Part shown: one piece after another, positions 45,670-56,720 of the stretch
Layout of the letters: every line of letters begins with the position of its first letter
Numbering within the stretch: position 1 is the stretch's first letter
Assembly: GCA_963971425.1 (NCBI GenBank)
Contig: OZ020523.1
Location: 16,860,867-16,924,866 of the forward strand
From: Bryoerythrophyllum caledonicum
Taxonomy: Eukaryota; Streptophyta; Bryopsida; Pottiales; Pottiaceae
Reading direction: 5' to 3'
DNA length: 64,000 nt
Position numbers and translations under genes: made by a program
The notes under the pieces: generated by a model
Told to the model about the DNA's origin: nothing
The model's database searches: none
The model's input: the letters and a program-made list of their open reading frames with translations, nothing else

Positions 45670-46189
45670 GGCTCTTCAGAGAGGTAGTGCAAGGATAGAA
45701 ATTGTCGTTAGATCCAAGAGTTTTGCTAAGACCAGGCACAGCTTTTTCGTACATTTTCTCTTGTATCAGACGCTTTTGTAATTAGACTCCCTTTCGAAGT
45801 TGCATTGTCGTTTTTGAATAGCCGATACATTTTTTCATCAGTAGTTTCCTGTCGACCGGGTATCTCTGGATGGCTGAACGACATTTTTACATGTCAGTGC
45901 TTAAAGCTCTATACTGCACTGTACTCTTCTTCTATACTATATTCCTTCATAAATGTACAGTTGACCATATGACATAGTAATATGTTTTATAAACGTTTTA
46001 GCTTGAAAGTTGTTATCAATTTTCGATCGTGACTATCACAATTCCAGGCTTGTTCTATCACTGTAATCGATTTATATCATATCACTGAAATCATCCGGAG
46101 ATATCCGGCTGAATGATCAAAGTATGTTAACTTGGTATCCCTTTCAATTTCATTCCTGCCAGTATTTTACTAGACTAGAATCCTTCTTC

Positions 46190-46243
46190 TTTATTTCTGG
46201 ACTTTGCGAAGTCCAGAAATAGTTAAATACAACATTATGGTGC
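46190..46243 (-). repeat. Right end of the giant element: TIR, hairpin and direct repeat
   Basis: The inverted repeat copy is 46210-46224 and the direct repeat copy 46231-46243. The inverted repeat is half of a perfect hairpin: atttctggactt at about 46193-46204 pairs with aagtccagaaat at 46209-46220 across a 4-nt loop. Confidence 0.6.
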
Positions 46244-48426
46244 TTCAAACATAAAAAGCTCGACTCTTTTGGCAATTGGACAGGGTACTATAGAGATGAA
46301 TAGTGCTACTGCAGAGTGGACAATTGCACTTTTTAAAGGCGGGTAGTAGTGAAGGAAAGTTCTTGGCAATCTTCATTGTTTTCACTTAAAAACGTACAGA
46401 AATTAAGGATTTTACTTTTTTTGAAATTTTTTTATTGTTAGAATAACTCATGATAATTCTATTCACCGTTTGGATTTTAGATCCAACAATTATTTCTCTA
46501 TTTATAAATTTAAATTGTTTTCCCAAGTAAAAGGGCCACTTTCTATACTTGTAGTTGTTGCAGGTCCATTTTTCTTATCGTAGACAGCTCCAACACATGA
46601 TTTTTGGCATGTGATGGCCTCACACAAGTTAGTACATAGATCCATTGAGTTTATGCAATGTGTAGTGCAAAAATTTGCAATTATCTTGAGTCAAAGTATG
46701 TTGGACCCGTCCGAGCACAGTAGAAAAAAACAATTTTGCTTTCTTCAAATGCATATATCTTTCAATCCGTACAGTTAAAGTTTACAAAAAATTTAGAGTG
46801 TCTATTTCCAGTAGATAGCTTGAAGATCCTACGATTGGAAACAATAAATGATTATTTTAATCAGTCTAATAATATCTCATTTCAAAAGTGGTAGTTTTGG
46901 GGTGGTTTTGGTGAAGTACAAGGCCCGGTCCTTTTGGGGTTAAGATTACAAGGGGTACCTTATTAATGAAAGTTTAGGATGACATACAGAATCAACAGCT
47001 GTCTGGTATGAATCGTGAAGATTGGTGGTGTTTGGATTTGCCTAAAAACCCCGGTCGAGCATTGCACCAAGCCTCAAGCTTGTAAAAGTGGGGGAGGTTA
47101 GGGACAAAACCGGCCCCTATTTTTATGTTGGAGGGGGGCCCTATATGATAGACACGGGGGTCTCCAAGGGTAATTAGGAGCCACAAGCCCTAAATTTGGA
47201 AGAAAAAAAATCCAAAAAAACCTCTAGAATCCTAAAATGGGCAAGGCTAGAGAAATGGACCCACCCGAGGCTGAGGTTTGGTGCAACACTTGACCAGGGT
47301 CAACAAGGAGATCCTTTGTGTTCCTTCGTCCCTAGATGCTTTTCACCTCCGGTGGAACAACATGTGAGATCTATTACACGCAAGGAAGAAGGCAGGACAA
47401 ATTAAATGACACAATGTTGTTGCAGAGAACAAAAGTAAGGCCAAATCTCCTACACCATCCACAATACTTGCCCAGATCGTGACTGCCATTTGGAAGAAAG
47501 TTTGCTTCTCAAGTTTTGGTCGTGCACTCAAGCCCAACAACCATGGAACTCTGCGAGTCCTTAATCGTCCTAGCAACCATGGGAGAGACCCAATTTAAAC
47601 AAACAATTTTGCCCAGAGACTTCCTCGGGTATTCAATAGATCAAATGACTATGGAACCTTCTTTGCGACATTACTTTTTGGGCTATCTGGGTTGTTAGGG
47701 ACGATGTAGGTTTCAACCACAAGGTTTGGGCTGAAGAAAAGATGAAATTATATCATCTGGAATTCCATTGTCGAGTATGGTTGCATGACATGGAGTGAGG
47801 TGGTTGACCAATTTGGCATATCTCTGAGTTTTCACGACACTAAGGATACGCACATGAGCACTGTATGGTGCTCTGAGGTACCAAATCCGGCTCTTATGGG
47901 GTTGGGTTTGGTGTCTCATACCCATATCGGGTTGAGGTGGAAAACTGGTTTGGTTATGAATTAAACCATTTGTTTATCCTTTTTTGACTTTATAGTTTTT
48001 ACCATATTTGTAACTTATCGGTTCCCAATGTGTTCCAACATCGTTCTCATGTGTTCCCCAATCTTCCCATGTGCGTTCCCATGTGGGCACGGTCGTTCTC
48101 TAGTGCTCCCAATGTGTAACTTTAAAATGTTAGAAAACAAAATTTCACTTCAAGTGGGGCCCACCATCTGATGTTGGGATTTGGATGTGAGCTCCGTCTG
48201 GTGGCATGTGCGTTTGCTTACTATCTTGTGCAAGTTTGACCCCAGTAGGGGTTGCTATGAGAACATATGCAAGTGTGATGGTATGAAGATGTCATGGCTT
48301 AGAGAGGGTCCAAGTAAATATTAGTCTTATAAATATATTATAATAAATATTAATATATTTATCACATATGAATGTATTTTATTTTTGCAAAAAATAATTA
48401 TATTGCCTATCCTCGAGAGGGGGAAG
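46244..48426. other. Unassigned spacer
   Basis: No gene or repeat recognised. Short frames at 46992-47925 have no conserved motif. Confidence 0.4.
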
Positions 48427-48647
48427 TACACTAAACATCGCATTTAGTGTAGCGCCCAGTAAATGACTTGTAAATGCGATAAGTTTTTACTTTAAGTGAA
48501 TATTTTTACCAACTATGTTTATAATGATCCTCTTATATGAATACTATAGAGAGTTGTGCTCTTGGTATAAATTCGCATCAAAAGTAAAAACTTATCGCAT
48601 TTACAAGTCATTTACTGAGCATTACACTAAATGTGATCTTTAGTGTA
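48427..48647. mobile_element. Foldback MITE with nested hairpins
   Basis: The two arms (48427-48498 and 48576-48647) are inverted copies of about 70 bp; about 39 of the 40 inner bases match. Each arm's outer end is itself a small hairpin (tacactaaa with tttagtgta). TA bounds both ends. It has no coding capacity. This is the classic architecture of a TA-targeted Tc1/mariner-type MITE that can extrude as a cruciform. Confidence 0.85.
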
Positions 48648-48869
48648 GTGACCAGAGTTCTTCGTCTTCTTCTTTCTTTAGTCTTTTGCCCTTGCAAGTT
48701 TAAGTTTTTTTCTTTTCTTTCTTGCAATTGAATATCTTGATTTGATTTGTGTAAACCAAAAAACAGCATGATTTTTGCATAAGTAAAGCGTCTCATTTAT
48801 GCAAATGAACCCAATCACCTTACTTCATCCTCTGCCATTGGATTACATTAGATTGCAAAGGGCCTTTTG

Positions 48870-48885
48870 ATATTTTCAGATAACT
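48870..48885 (+). repeat. LINE target site duplication (left)
   Basis: ATATTTTCAGATAACT occurs here and again at 63111-63126, directly after the A/T-rich tail of the LINE. The perfect 16-bp match defines the LINE ends. Confidence 0.85.
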
Positions 48886-49849
48886 CAGTTGTAGTGATTC
48901 ATATGAAAAATCTGGAGGTGGGATCGAGGATGATCCGGAAGGAGGGGCGATGGCTCCGCCTTTTATGGAATGGAATAGTGGATCACTCTCGAGGGCGAAA
49001 TGGACACAGATCAATGCATCAAAGACATTACGCTGATAGATCCACTTAGCACAAACACAGATCTGATTCTTTTGAGAGTAGGATGAAGCAACATTGTCTT
49101 GTTCTGGCTAGATCTAGGTACAGCAGGAACTTTCAAGATTGGATCCAACACGGTGCTCTGCTCACTCTAATCTGCAAAGGCATCACAGGAAGATTCGAGG
49201 AGATAGGAGTCTGGGGGGAAAGAGCGCCCCATATGCGTGATTTTAGGTTGTAAAAGCGTAAGTTTTTTTGGAGAGGAGGAACCAGGACGGACCACGGCTA
49301 CAACTCGGTGGGGCCAGACGTGGGGGCTCTGCATTTAGAACTTCGCAGCAGTCTTGGGAGCTGGGTCGCTAGAGACAGGCTCGGGAGAAGCGAAACTGGC
49401 GTCATAGGATCTGCGGCCATCAAACCGGTGATTAGCCTGGGCGCTGCCTCCGATACTGGGACGCTGGAGACCCGTTTCGGGAGACGCGGTTTTGACGTCG
49501 AAGGAGTTGGAGCTGCGACTATCAGGCCTGCGATCATCCTGTAAGTTAAGGTACCAAGGTACATTCAGACTCTACGAGGTCTTTTCTGGTATGGATCTCT
49601 GGCCCACTCATCCAACATCCGCGCGTATTCTTGTTTCTGCAACGCATCTGGCACAAAGGTTGGGATACTGTTAGTGCTCCCGATCTGCCCTCAGCAGCAG
49701 AGGGAACCTATTAGAGAGGAGCCAAAACAGAAACTATGAGCAGGTGATACAGACAAGGGCTCTGGCGATTCAGTTCTTTAGGTCTTACACGATTATCCCT
49801 ATTCAAAGTGGAGTAACATCAAACCAGCATTATAAGCTATCCTGGAGAG
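48886..49849 (+). other. LINE 5' UTR
   Basis: This GC-rich leader contains no long reading frame. Two imperfect copies of a segment around gagac...cgggagac lie at 49370-49500. The LINE promoter should be internal and near the 5' end. Confidence 0.6.
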
Positions 49850-51533
49850 ATGGCTTCCTACGTAGAAGTTCTAAGGAAAGTTGCCGCTATGATCGAGGAG
49901 GCAGAGGCAGGCTGCCAACCACAACAAACAGCAGCTCCTTTTGATATGCAACAGGTACTCAATGAACAAACTACTAACACTAGCGGACTTCACCTCACCA
50001 AGGCTAAACCTGGGGAGGAACTCTCACCTGGATACAAAAGGAGTTACGCGGCCTACCTCCTGAAAGACACAAAAAGAGAAATTAAAGTTAATCAAGAAGT
50101 CATAAAAAATGAGATCCAGTTCCTGCAGCAGTACAGTACCATAGCGTTTTTCCTGGGAGGGCGACTGCCGGAGTTCCGGCTGAAACTATGGTGTGAGGCT
50201 TTGAGGAAAAAAGTAGGAGGTAATCTCCACCTTGGCCGGCACCTGGGTAAGGGTTTCTTCCTAATCAAAGCAAACTCCATAGAACTCATTAGCAAGCTCC
50301 TACTACTCACCCCGTACAGGACCACAGAAGGAATCTGCAGTTTCCAATGTTGGATCCCAGGTTTTGACCCATACAACGAGGAGTTCAACCTTGTAGGAAA
50401 TGCAGGCGGTATCTCCAGCAAGATGAAACTACCCACCTAGATTACCTTGAAGCACAAACCTCAAGATTGCATGGGGGTCTCCACAGAGATTGCTGAAGGA
50501 CTTGGAGAAGTATTAGGGGAGGACAAAGGTGGCTCCGATCACCGCTACTGCGTCCCGATGGACTCTGGAGAAGCGTGGGAACCCTCCATTATCGTCACCA
50601 ACGAGGAAACAGGTACCCGCCACACGATCCTGGTAGATTATAATTTTCTATCTATCAGATGTAGGTACTGCATGGAAACAGATCACAGTCTTAAGGACTG
50701 CCCGCAAAAACCAGGAAACAAACCAAGAACGAGAAACATCATGGACAAGCAACAGGTAACAACGGAACGTAAAGAAAAACAAGCGATATACACAGATACG
50801 GAGCCACAAACGAGAGAAAAAGGGAAGGATCATGATAAAGACGAAGAGGGGTTTCAATTACAGAAAGGTCGAAGCAAGAGGAAGCATAGAGGGTTACCTG
50901 CGTATGGAGGAAACTCCGAACCCCAACAAGGCCGCTTCGACGCCCTGATGATTGAAGACGAGGAAGAAGAGGTGGAGGTAGAGTTGGCCATGGTTCTAGA
51001 ACAAGGGAAATGAACTAGCCCAGCGACACACCGGACAGCCGCCGAGAAGGGGTTGGCGAGCAATAGTAAGGTCGCAGTCAGAGGTGTCACGTTCGCATTC
51101 GGAGCAGACACGGAGCAGGCAGCCGCCGAGATAGAGTCGGCAAACACCGAAGAGGGCGGAACAAGAGTTGATGAGGCCCCAGTCGGAGCGGTCATGGGAC
51201 AGGAAGGGGAAAACGATGCACTCAAGAACCAAAGCGGCGACAACGGAGACAGGATAATGTTCGAGGTGGAGAGAGTGAGGGAAACTGAGCCCGTGCTAAC
51301 GGATGAAACTGCCAACGACGGGCGACGGGAGCGGACGGGATCTGTGCGGAGTGAGTCGAGGCAGGAACAGAGAGAAATGTCTAGCGACGGGCGACGAGAG
51401 CAAACGGAGTCTAAGCGGGGCGAGACGGGGCGGGAACAGGCAGCGACTGGGCTGGAGCCGGCGGAGACTAAGAGGGAGTGGACAGAGACGGTGCAAGCGG
51501 AGTTCAGGGAAGAATAGTCGGAGGCTGGGCGGG
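49850..51533 (+). pseudogene. LINE ORF1 protein, N-terminal and central part
   Basis: The frame from the ATG at 49850 stays in register to the insertion point of the LTR-like element at 51533. Residues about 75-200 are a DUF4283-like RNA-binding region (FFLGGRLPEFRLKLWCEAL..., GKGFFLIKANS). A CCHC-like zinc knuckle (CRYCMETDHSLKDC) follows near 50660. An acidic Glu/Arg-rich tail comes last. Three in-frame stops interrupt it: TAG at 50438 (LPT-stop-ITL), TGA at 51011 and TAG at 51515. Each fits a TGG to TAG/TGA transition. Confidence 0.75.
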
Positions 51534-51929
51534 TGTCGTACCCCAAATTATAAAAAATTTGTAATTAGTTACTTAAGAAGGGTATCAACGTACCACCTTC
51601 TAAAATTTAGAGGTAAGTAGCCTCCTAGTAGTGGCTCTTAGGAAGAATTAGAATAGGAAAGAAATAGGACCCTAGGGAAATACTAAAGTAGGCAAGTAGT
51701 GGTTTAACACCTGGTACTAACACCCTAGCCTAGAGGGAATTAAAAGGCTTGGAGGAGGAGGCTCGGCCGTGTAAAGCTTGCAAGGCCACGGGGGGTTGGG
51801 AAACCTCATCCTTAGGAGGCCCTACCGGCACCGGCAAGGAAGGTCCACCGGCACCGCCAAGGAAGCTCACCTAGGCCCTAGTATAAGGAGCCGGGCAATA
51901 GAGAACTCCACATCACACAACAAGGTGGC

Positions 51930-52800
51930 CACGAGTAGCTCCGAGCAGGATAGGTCCGAGCTCGATAGGTCCGAGCAGGGAGGGAGCTACCGAGCCCGAG
52001 TACACAACACTGTTTCCCCACGCTGGGCAGCCGACAGAGGAGCAAGGAATTGTATCGTAACCAAAAGCCAAGCTGTACACGAGCTGTTGCAGGTCCGAGC
52101 ACGAGCGGTGGCAAGGACAAGAGAACGAGCTGTTGCAGGGCCGAGCACGAGCTGTTGTAGGACCGAGAACGAGCTGTGCAGGTCCGAGCAAGGCTGGTGT
52201 AGCTCCGAGCACGAGCTGTTGCAGGTCCGAGCACGAGCTGTTGCACGACCGAGAACGAGCTGTGCAGGTCCGAGCAAGGCTGGTGTAGCTCCGAGCATGA
52301 GCAGTGCAGGTCCGAGCACGAAGGTGGCGGCTCCGAGCACGAGCTGTGCACGTCCGAGCAAGGCTGGTGGTAAGTCCGAGCAGGATAGGTCCGAGCTAGA
52401 GAAGAGCCTGGGAGATCAGAGCTGGGAAGAGGCGACCGAGCCGAGTACACCGCACTGCCCTCGCACTGGGCAACCAACAGTCAAACGGGAGAACGTATCA
52501 TCACCAACAGTAGGTCCGAGCATGAGTGTACAGGTTCGAGCAAGAAAGGAAGCGACACCAAACCCGAGCTGTGCAGGTCCGAGCACGAGTGTGTAGGTTC
52601 GAGCAAGGAAGGAAGGGACACCGAGCCCGAGCTGTGCAGGTCCGACCACAAGCTGCGTAGGTCCGAGCACAAGCTGCGTAGGTCCGAGCACGAGTGTGTA
52701 GGATCGAGCAAGGCTGGTGGCGACCCCAAGCACGAAGGTCCGAGCACAAGCTGTGCAGATCCCGAGCACGAAGGAGGTGACCCCGAGATCACAAAGCGGG
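51930..52800 (+). repeat. Degenerate tandem repeat around GGTCCGAGCACGAGCTGT
   Basis: Around 40 copies of tccgagc with varying spacers follow each other, and longer units (about 100 bp, containing gagaacgagctgtgcaggtccgagcaaggctgg) are repeated. A plus-strand frame through it is a Ser/Glu/Gly-rich artefact of the repeat. Confidence 0.8.
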
Positions 52801-53032
52801 TGGCAGGCTCGGGCTCGGAACGTATCTCCCACGACAGCCAAGCACGAGCACGAACTTTGTCCTAAGTCCGAGCCTAGTGCATAACCAAGCCAGGGGTCGT
52901 ATCACAACCGACGACAAGAATGGTGCGGGGAATCCAAAGGTAAGTGAGGTCCGAGCTGAGGGTACCTCTCTCTACCGAGGAGTACGACCTAGAGCAGGAG
53001 AGAAGAAGACCGAGAGAGGAAGTCTTGACAAA

Positions 53033-56000
53033 ATGACCTCCATTACCAAGGACGTCTCTCCCACGATCCCAAGAGACTTGCTCGAGCTCACTAAATTGAA
53101 GGAAGACCTCCTTCGAATGGATTGTCTCTCGCTCCTAGACTTCTGCTGGAATTTTTGTGTAGACTCCACGGTGCAAAAGCTACGACAAGATCCGCTACCA
53201 GAGCCCGAGGAGTATAGCATCCGAGCTTGCCTAGATCGTTGAACCATGGGAAGATGGCAGGAGGTGTACGGATTCCCGCGACAGGGGGCGGGCTTCACGA
53301 GTTTGAAGAAAGAGGAGTACGCCAAGGGGCTCTTTGGTACCAAGGATGCCAAGAATGGCTATGCATTGCAAGATTGCCAAGATCCTCGGGCGAAGAGGGT
53401 TTTCGCTTTCCTCGTGCCAATCTTGCACCCGGAGAAATCTACCCAAGTCACGATCACTCTAGCTAACACTCTTTATGGTGCCTATCTAGGGGAGCGGATA
53501 GTGAATTAGGCGCTTATCATGAAGGAGATAGTGATGAGATTGATGAAGAGTGTCAATAGCACGAGGCGCTGTCCTGATGGAAATTCTTCCATCATGTACA
53601 TACAAGTATTAGTCTTTATATGTATGGATTTTTATAAGTAAGGAGTTGGGATAAAAGGGTTGGTCGTGGTAAGAACCACGGTTTGAGGATTCGGGCAAGT
53701 GTTAGCATATAGGTGCTGCACCGCTCTTGTCACTGCTCAGGGGGGTAGGTAGCAAGTTGACTGGTATTTTTCCTGCCTCACTTGCGAGTCAAGCCGTGGG
53801 CCGCCGAATCACTCGACGGGCTCAATCGGGTTCGAACCCGGACCGGCGGCAGCCACTGACCACGACATTTCCAGCCAACCAAGTCCACGACTTGGCGATC
53901 AGGTTGTGCGAATCAACATCTTTATACGTCCGTACCATCAGCTATCTTACGATAAGTTTTATTTTTATTTTTATTTAGTTATTTTTTTATTTTACTTATC
54001 TTGTTGGTTGGAAGGTCTAAATTTTTAGTCTTCCAATAAATAAAAGACTAGGGGATTTTATGTGGTTGAAAGTGGAAAGGATAAGAAAGTAATGAAGTAC
54101 CTTGTGGGGTACTTTGGGTAGGGTGACATGGGCTGGAGTGCCCACGTCCACTTGAGGTGGAAAAGTTGGAAAAGAGATTCCTTAGGGAGTGTGTGTGTGT
54201 ATGTGCGGGTGAGAGAGAGAGGGTTTTGGAGCAGAACTATGACTGTATGTAGCTCAGCGAATTTTGTTCGCATGGAATTGAAAATTTGAGGGTTTGTTCT
54301 TTGTCTTTAGAGATTTCTATACTCATTCCAAAAATTGAATTCGGAGTTATGTAACAAAAGTTATGAAGGTTTGTTTTTCTCTGAAAACCCGACGCCATCC
54401 ATTGAGAGGCAGAGGTTTGACAAGCGATAACTTTTGCTGTAGTTCTTAGTTTTCTTTAAAACTTAGAGGGTGTATGCGTCTCTATTTTAGCTTTCTAGAA
54501 AGATATCACAATTGAAATTCGGAGTTTTGAACAAGAAGTTATGGAGATCTGAATGAATATGTAGGGGTAGAACTTTGAACTCGTATAACTTTTGGACAGT
54601 AGTTTAGATTAACTTGAAATTTAAAGGAGTGTTAGTTGTCTGAATTAACTTTCTAGAGAGCTATTACACTTAGTATTTGAAGTTTTGAGTCATCTGTGTC
54701 ACTTGTTTGAAGGTTACAGCCTTGGCGAAACTTTTCCATTGTGTTTTTGAACACTTCTTTTGAGTTTCTTAGTGTTTTTGAACACTTGAAGACTTTGGAG
54801 TTGAAGGATGGAAGAATTGAAGATTTGAGGCTTGAAGAGAAGAGAAGATGGACACAAGTGTGTTGTAGCTTGTGGTCCGATTTCTTTTTTTGTGATTCCA
54901 AGCCAACTTTGGAGGCTAGTTGTATTTCAATTCTGTTCTTGTAAACTCTGTTGCGGCGAAGTGGAGTTAATTGCCCACACGGTTGTGTTTATGTTGTTCC
55001 CACCGGTGAGGCACGTTTGCTGGTCACCGTGGGTTTGAATTTTAGGAGCCAATCTTTCGGACGGTTTCAGCTTGTGGTCTGGCCGTCCCGTTTTACCCGT
55101 CCGAGGCCGTGGTTTCTTATCACCCACCTTTACCCTTAACCCTTTAGAGCCACCACAGGATAGGCCAACGGGTAGGAGTTTGAAGACTGAAGACTGAAGA
55201 CCGAAGACCACAAGATTTGACAGAACTCCGTAGCAGACTATACGAAGTCGCAGCCAGATATCTCGCGTATTCTCAAAGCGCACTCCTCTCTACACGACAG
55301 CGCTCCCCCATTTGCCCATACCTCATTCACCTCTATCACCACTTCAAGGAAACTACTCCGGAGGAGGCCATGGCGTACGGCACGCAACTGATGATGAAGA
55401 AGTCCGAGGGAACGGAGTCGAAGTCCGAACCCGGATCCGAAGGAAGGAGTAGCTCATCGCAGTCAGAGGGAGAAGCACCCCCACCTCCCAAGCGCCAACG
55501 ACCGAGCCATGGAGGAGCACCTTCCACCCGAACTCGAGCTGCTGCCCGGGCAGCCGCTACGGGATTGGCTCAATTCGAAGGGAAGTCTTACCGTGCCTCC
55601 AAGTTGGTAGAAGCTCTTAGAGTGTATGTGGAGGATGTGGACAAGACCTTGGGTTAGTTGGGCAGTCTGCTCGGCAATACCTCTTACCAAGGATTGGTCG
55701 CGGCGGCCAAGGAGAAGATGGGAGGAGTTGGTGACCTCCGCCTTATAGAACAGAAAGTGAACCGACTCACTTTGGAGGTGACCAAGATGAAGAGCCGGGC
55801 GTTGGAGGCAGAAAGGAGTTGCAAGGAGGCTCTCCTCCAAGCCAATGCCTTGACTGCGGCATTGCAACAAGTAGAGGAGGCCTTACACGTCCCGGCGGAT
55901 GCAGTGATGAAGGCGAAGATGTTTGACGCGAGGTTGGAGAGAGATGGCCACATTTCCAGCAAGAAGGTGATCGCTTTCATGATGGATCAAACCGTGAAGA

Positions 56001-56308
56001 TCGAGGAGGCATATGCCAACATGAGGTTGTTGGTAAGCAACCTCACCCATATCCTACCCAAGTTTGTGGAGGATTTGGACAAGGATGGTGACTCGGGTTC
56101 GGATGCGGATTCGGAGAAGGGTGACCAAGGACTTCCGCCGGGCAAGGGAGTGATTGACCTCGATAGTCATGTCCTTCCTTCTCGAATTTCCCTTGTGGGC
56201 ATTACCATTTGTCTTTCTCCTTCAGATCTCACCACGCAAGTACAAAGTGGAAGGAAAGATAGTTTGGGTGCTCCGATGGAGCCTCCGCGCGCGACTCTCC
56301 TTCGATAG
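53033..56308 (+). pseudogene. Large ORF of the LTR-like element (gag-like?)
   Basis: One reading frame runs from the ATG at 53033 to 56308 once the nested element (53570-55299) and one GCGC copy are ignored, giving about 514 codons. It has GRWQEVYGFPRQGAGFTSLKKEEYAKGLFGTKDAKNGYALQDCQDPRAKRVFAFLVP, which I recall only as an unclassified retroelement protein. A Pro/Ser-rich disordered part follows, then a coiled-coil-like Leu/Glu/Lys region (about 55740-55900). In-frame stops at 53240 (TGA), 53507 (TAG) and 55655 (TAG) all fit Trp codons. A further Lys/Arg-rich C-terminal piece may continue in another frame to 56720. Confidence 0.5.
53570..55299 (+). mobile_element. 1.7 kb element inserted in the LTR-like element
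   Basis: Starts TGTCCTGATGG and ends CACGACA, flanked by GCGC (53566-53569 and 55300-55303). Without it the ORF STRR/SPICPYL is continuous. It contains no transposase. Inside lie two degenerate repeats of about 115 bp (54426-54545 and 54586-54700) and a perfect pol III B-box-like string (gggttcgaaccc at 53830-53841). It may be a TRIM or solo-type LTR element; no LTR pair is visible. Confidence 0.6.
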
Positions 56309-56720
56309 TTTTCCTTTGGTGACCCCGTCCGCGCAACACCGACGGTTACTCCTTTGCCGGGTATGTCTCCTTTCGGGAAGACCACGAGTGAGAGTTCGGC
56401 CTACTTTACACCTTCCAGTACGGCCGGAGGTCTTCACTGGGACTCCGAGTCTCACACCGGCCCTTCCGCCCCAAACCGAGCCCCACCGAAGCACAACTTC
56501 CGTGCTACTCACTCCGGGTGGTCCGGATGCCTCCGTGACTTCGATGGAGGCCTTACCTCGGTCATCCATGGCCGGATCGGCACCCTCTTCATCTACGGAT
56601 CTGTTATCACCACTTGTGACACTCGCGAAGGCTGCGGCGCACCCGACTTCCAGCAAGAGTTCGAAGAAGCGGAAGAGGAGGGAAGAGAAGAGAAGACTTG
56701 AGGAGTTGGCCCAGAAGTAG

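Larger units (their letters stand above)
18689..46108. repeat. Dispersed 14-bp palindrome family CCGGAGATCTCCGG (24 copies)
   Basis: Copies start at 18689, 18861, 19535, 21539, 21651, 28088, 29737, 29884, 29973, 30059, 30135, 30186, 34468, 34583, 34653, 34750, 35276, 36267, 44673, 44881, 45032, 45137, 45856 and 46095. About ten are perfect and the rest have one to four changes. The flanks are usually aa, ag or at on the left and ctg or ttg on the right. None occurs outside the giant element, inside the gypsy insertion, or inside the DDE-like gene at 24.6-27.3 kb. Copies at 21539, 21651, 28088 and 36267 lie inside predicted introns. The function is unknown; binding sites for a dimeric protein such as the transposase are plausible. 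Confidence 0.9.
18472..46230. mobile_element. Putative giant DNA transposon with cargo genes
   Basis: The 15-mer AACTATTTCTGGACT at 18479-18493 recurs inverted at 46210-46224. Just outside, aacattatgatgc (18459-18471) and aacattatggtgc (46231-46243) form a direct repeat at 12 of 13 positions, placed 6-7 bp from each inverted repeat, as a target duplication would be. All 24 copies of the CCGGAGATCTCCGG palindrome family in the window fall between these ends. Inside are a DUF7869-like transposase (+), an FCP1-like phosphatase gene (-), a ParB-like protein (-) and a small acidic protein (+). A gypsy element and other repeats have inserted later. The boundaries are an inference from sequence. Confidence 0.6.

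Noticed and set aside
16891..48430. Shared string CCTCGAGAG-GGGAAGTA at 16892 and 48411
   Set aside because: An 18-bp match with one difference is expected by chance about once in a window this size, and no longer homology surrounds it.
51778..52596. 272-residue ORF in the TCCGAGC repeat
   Set aside because: Translation of a tandem repeat; open frames occur on the opposite strand too.
53830..53841. Possible tRNA or SINE (gggttcgaaccc)
   Set aside because: The B-box/T-loop string is perfect, but I find no A box, cloverleaf or acceptor stem around it.
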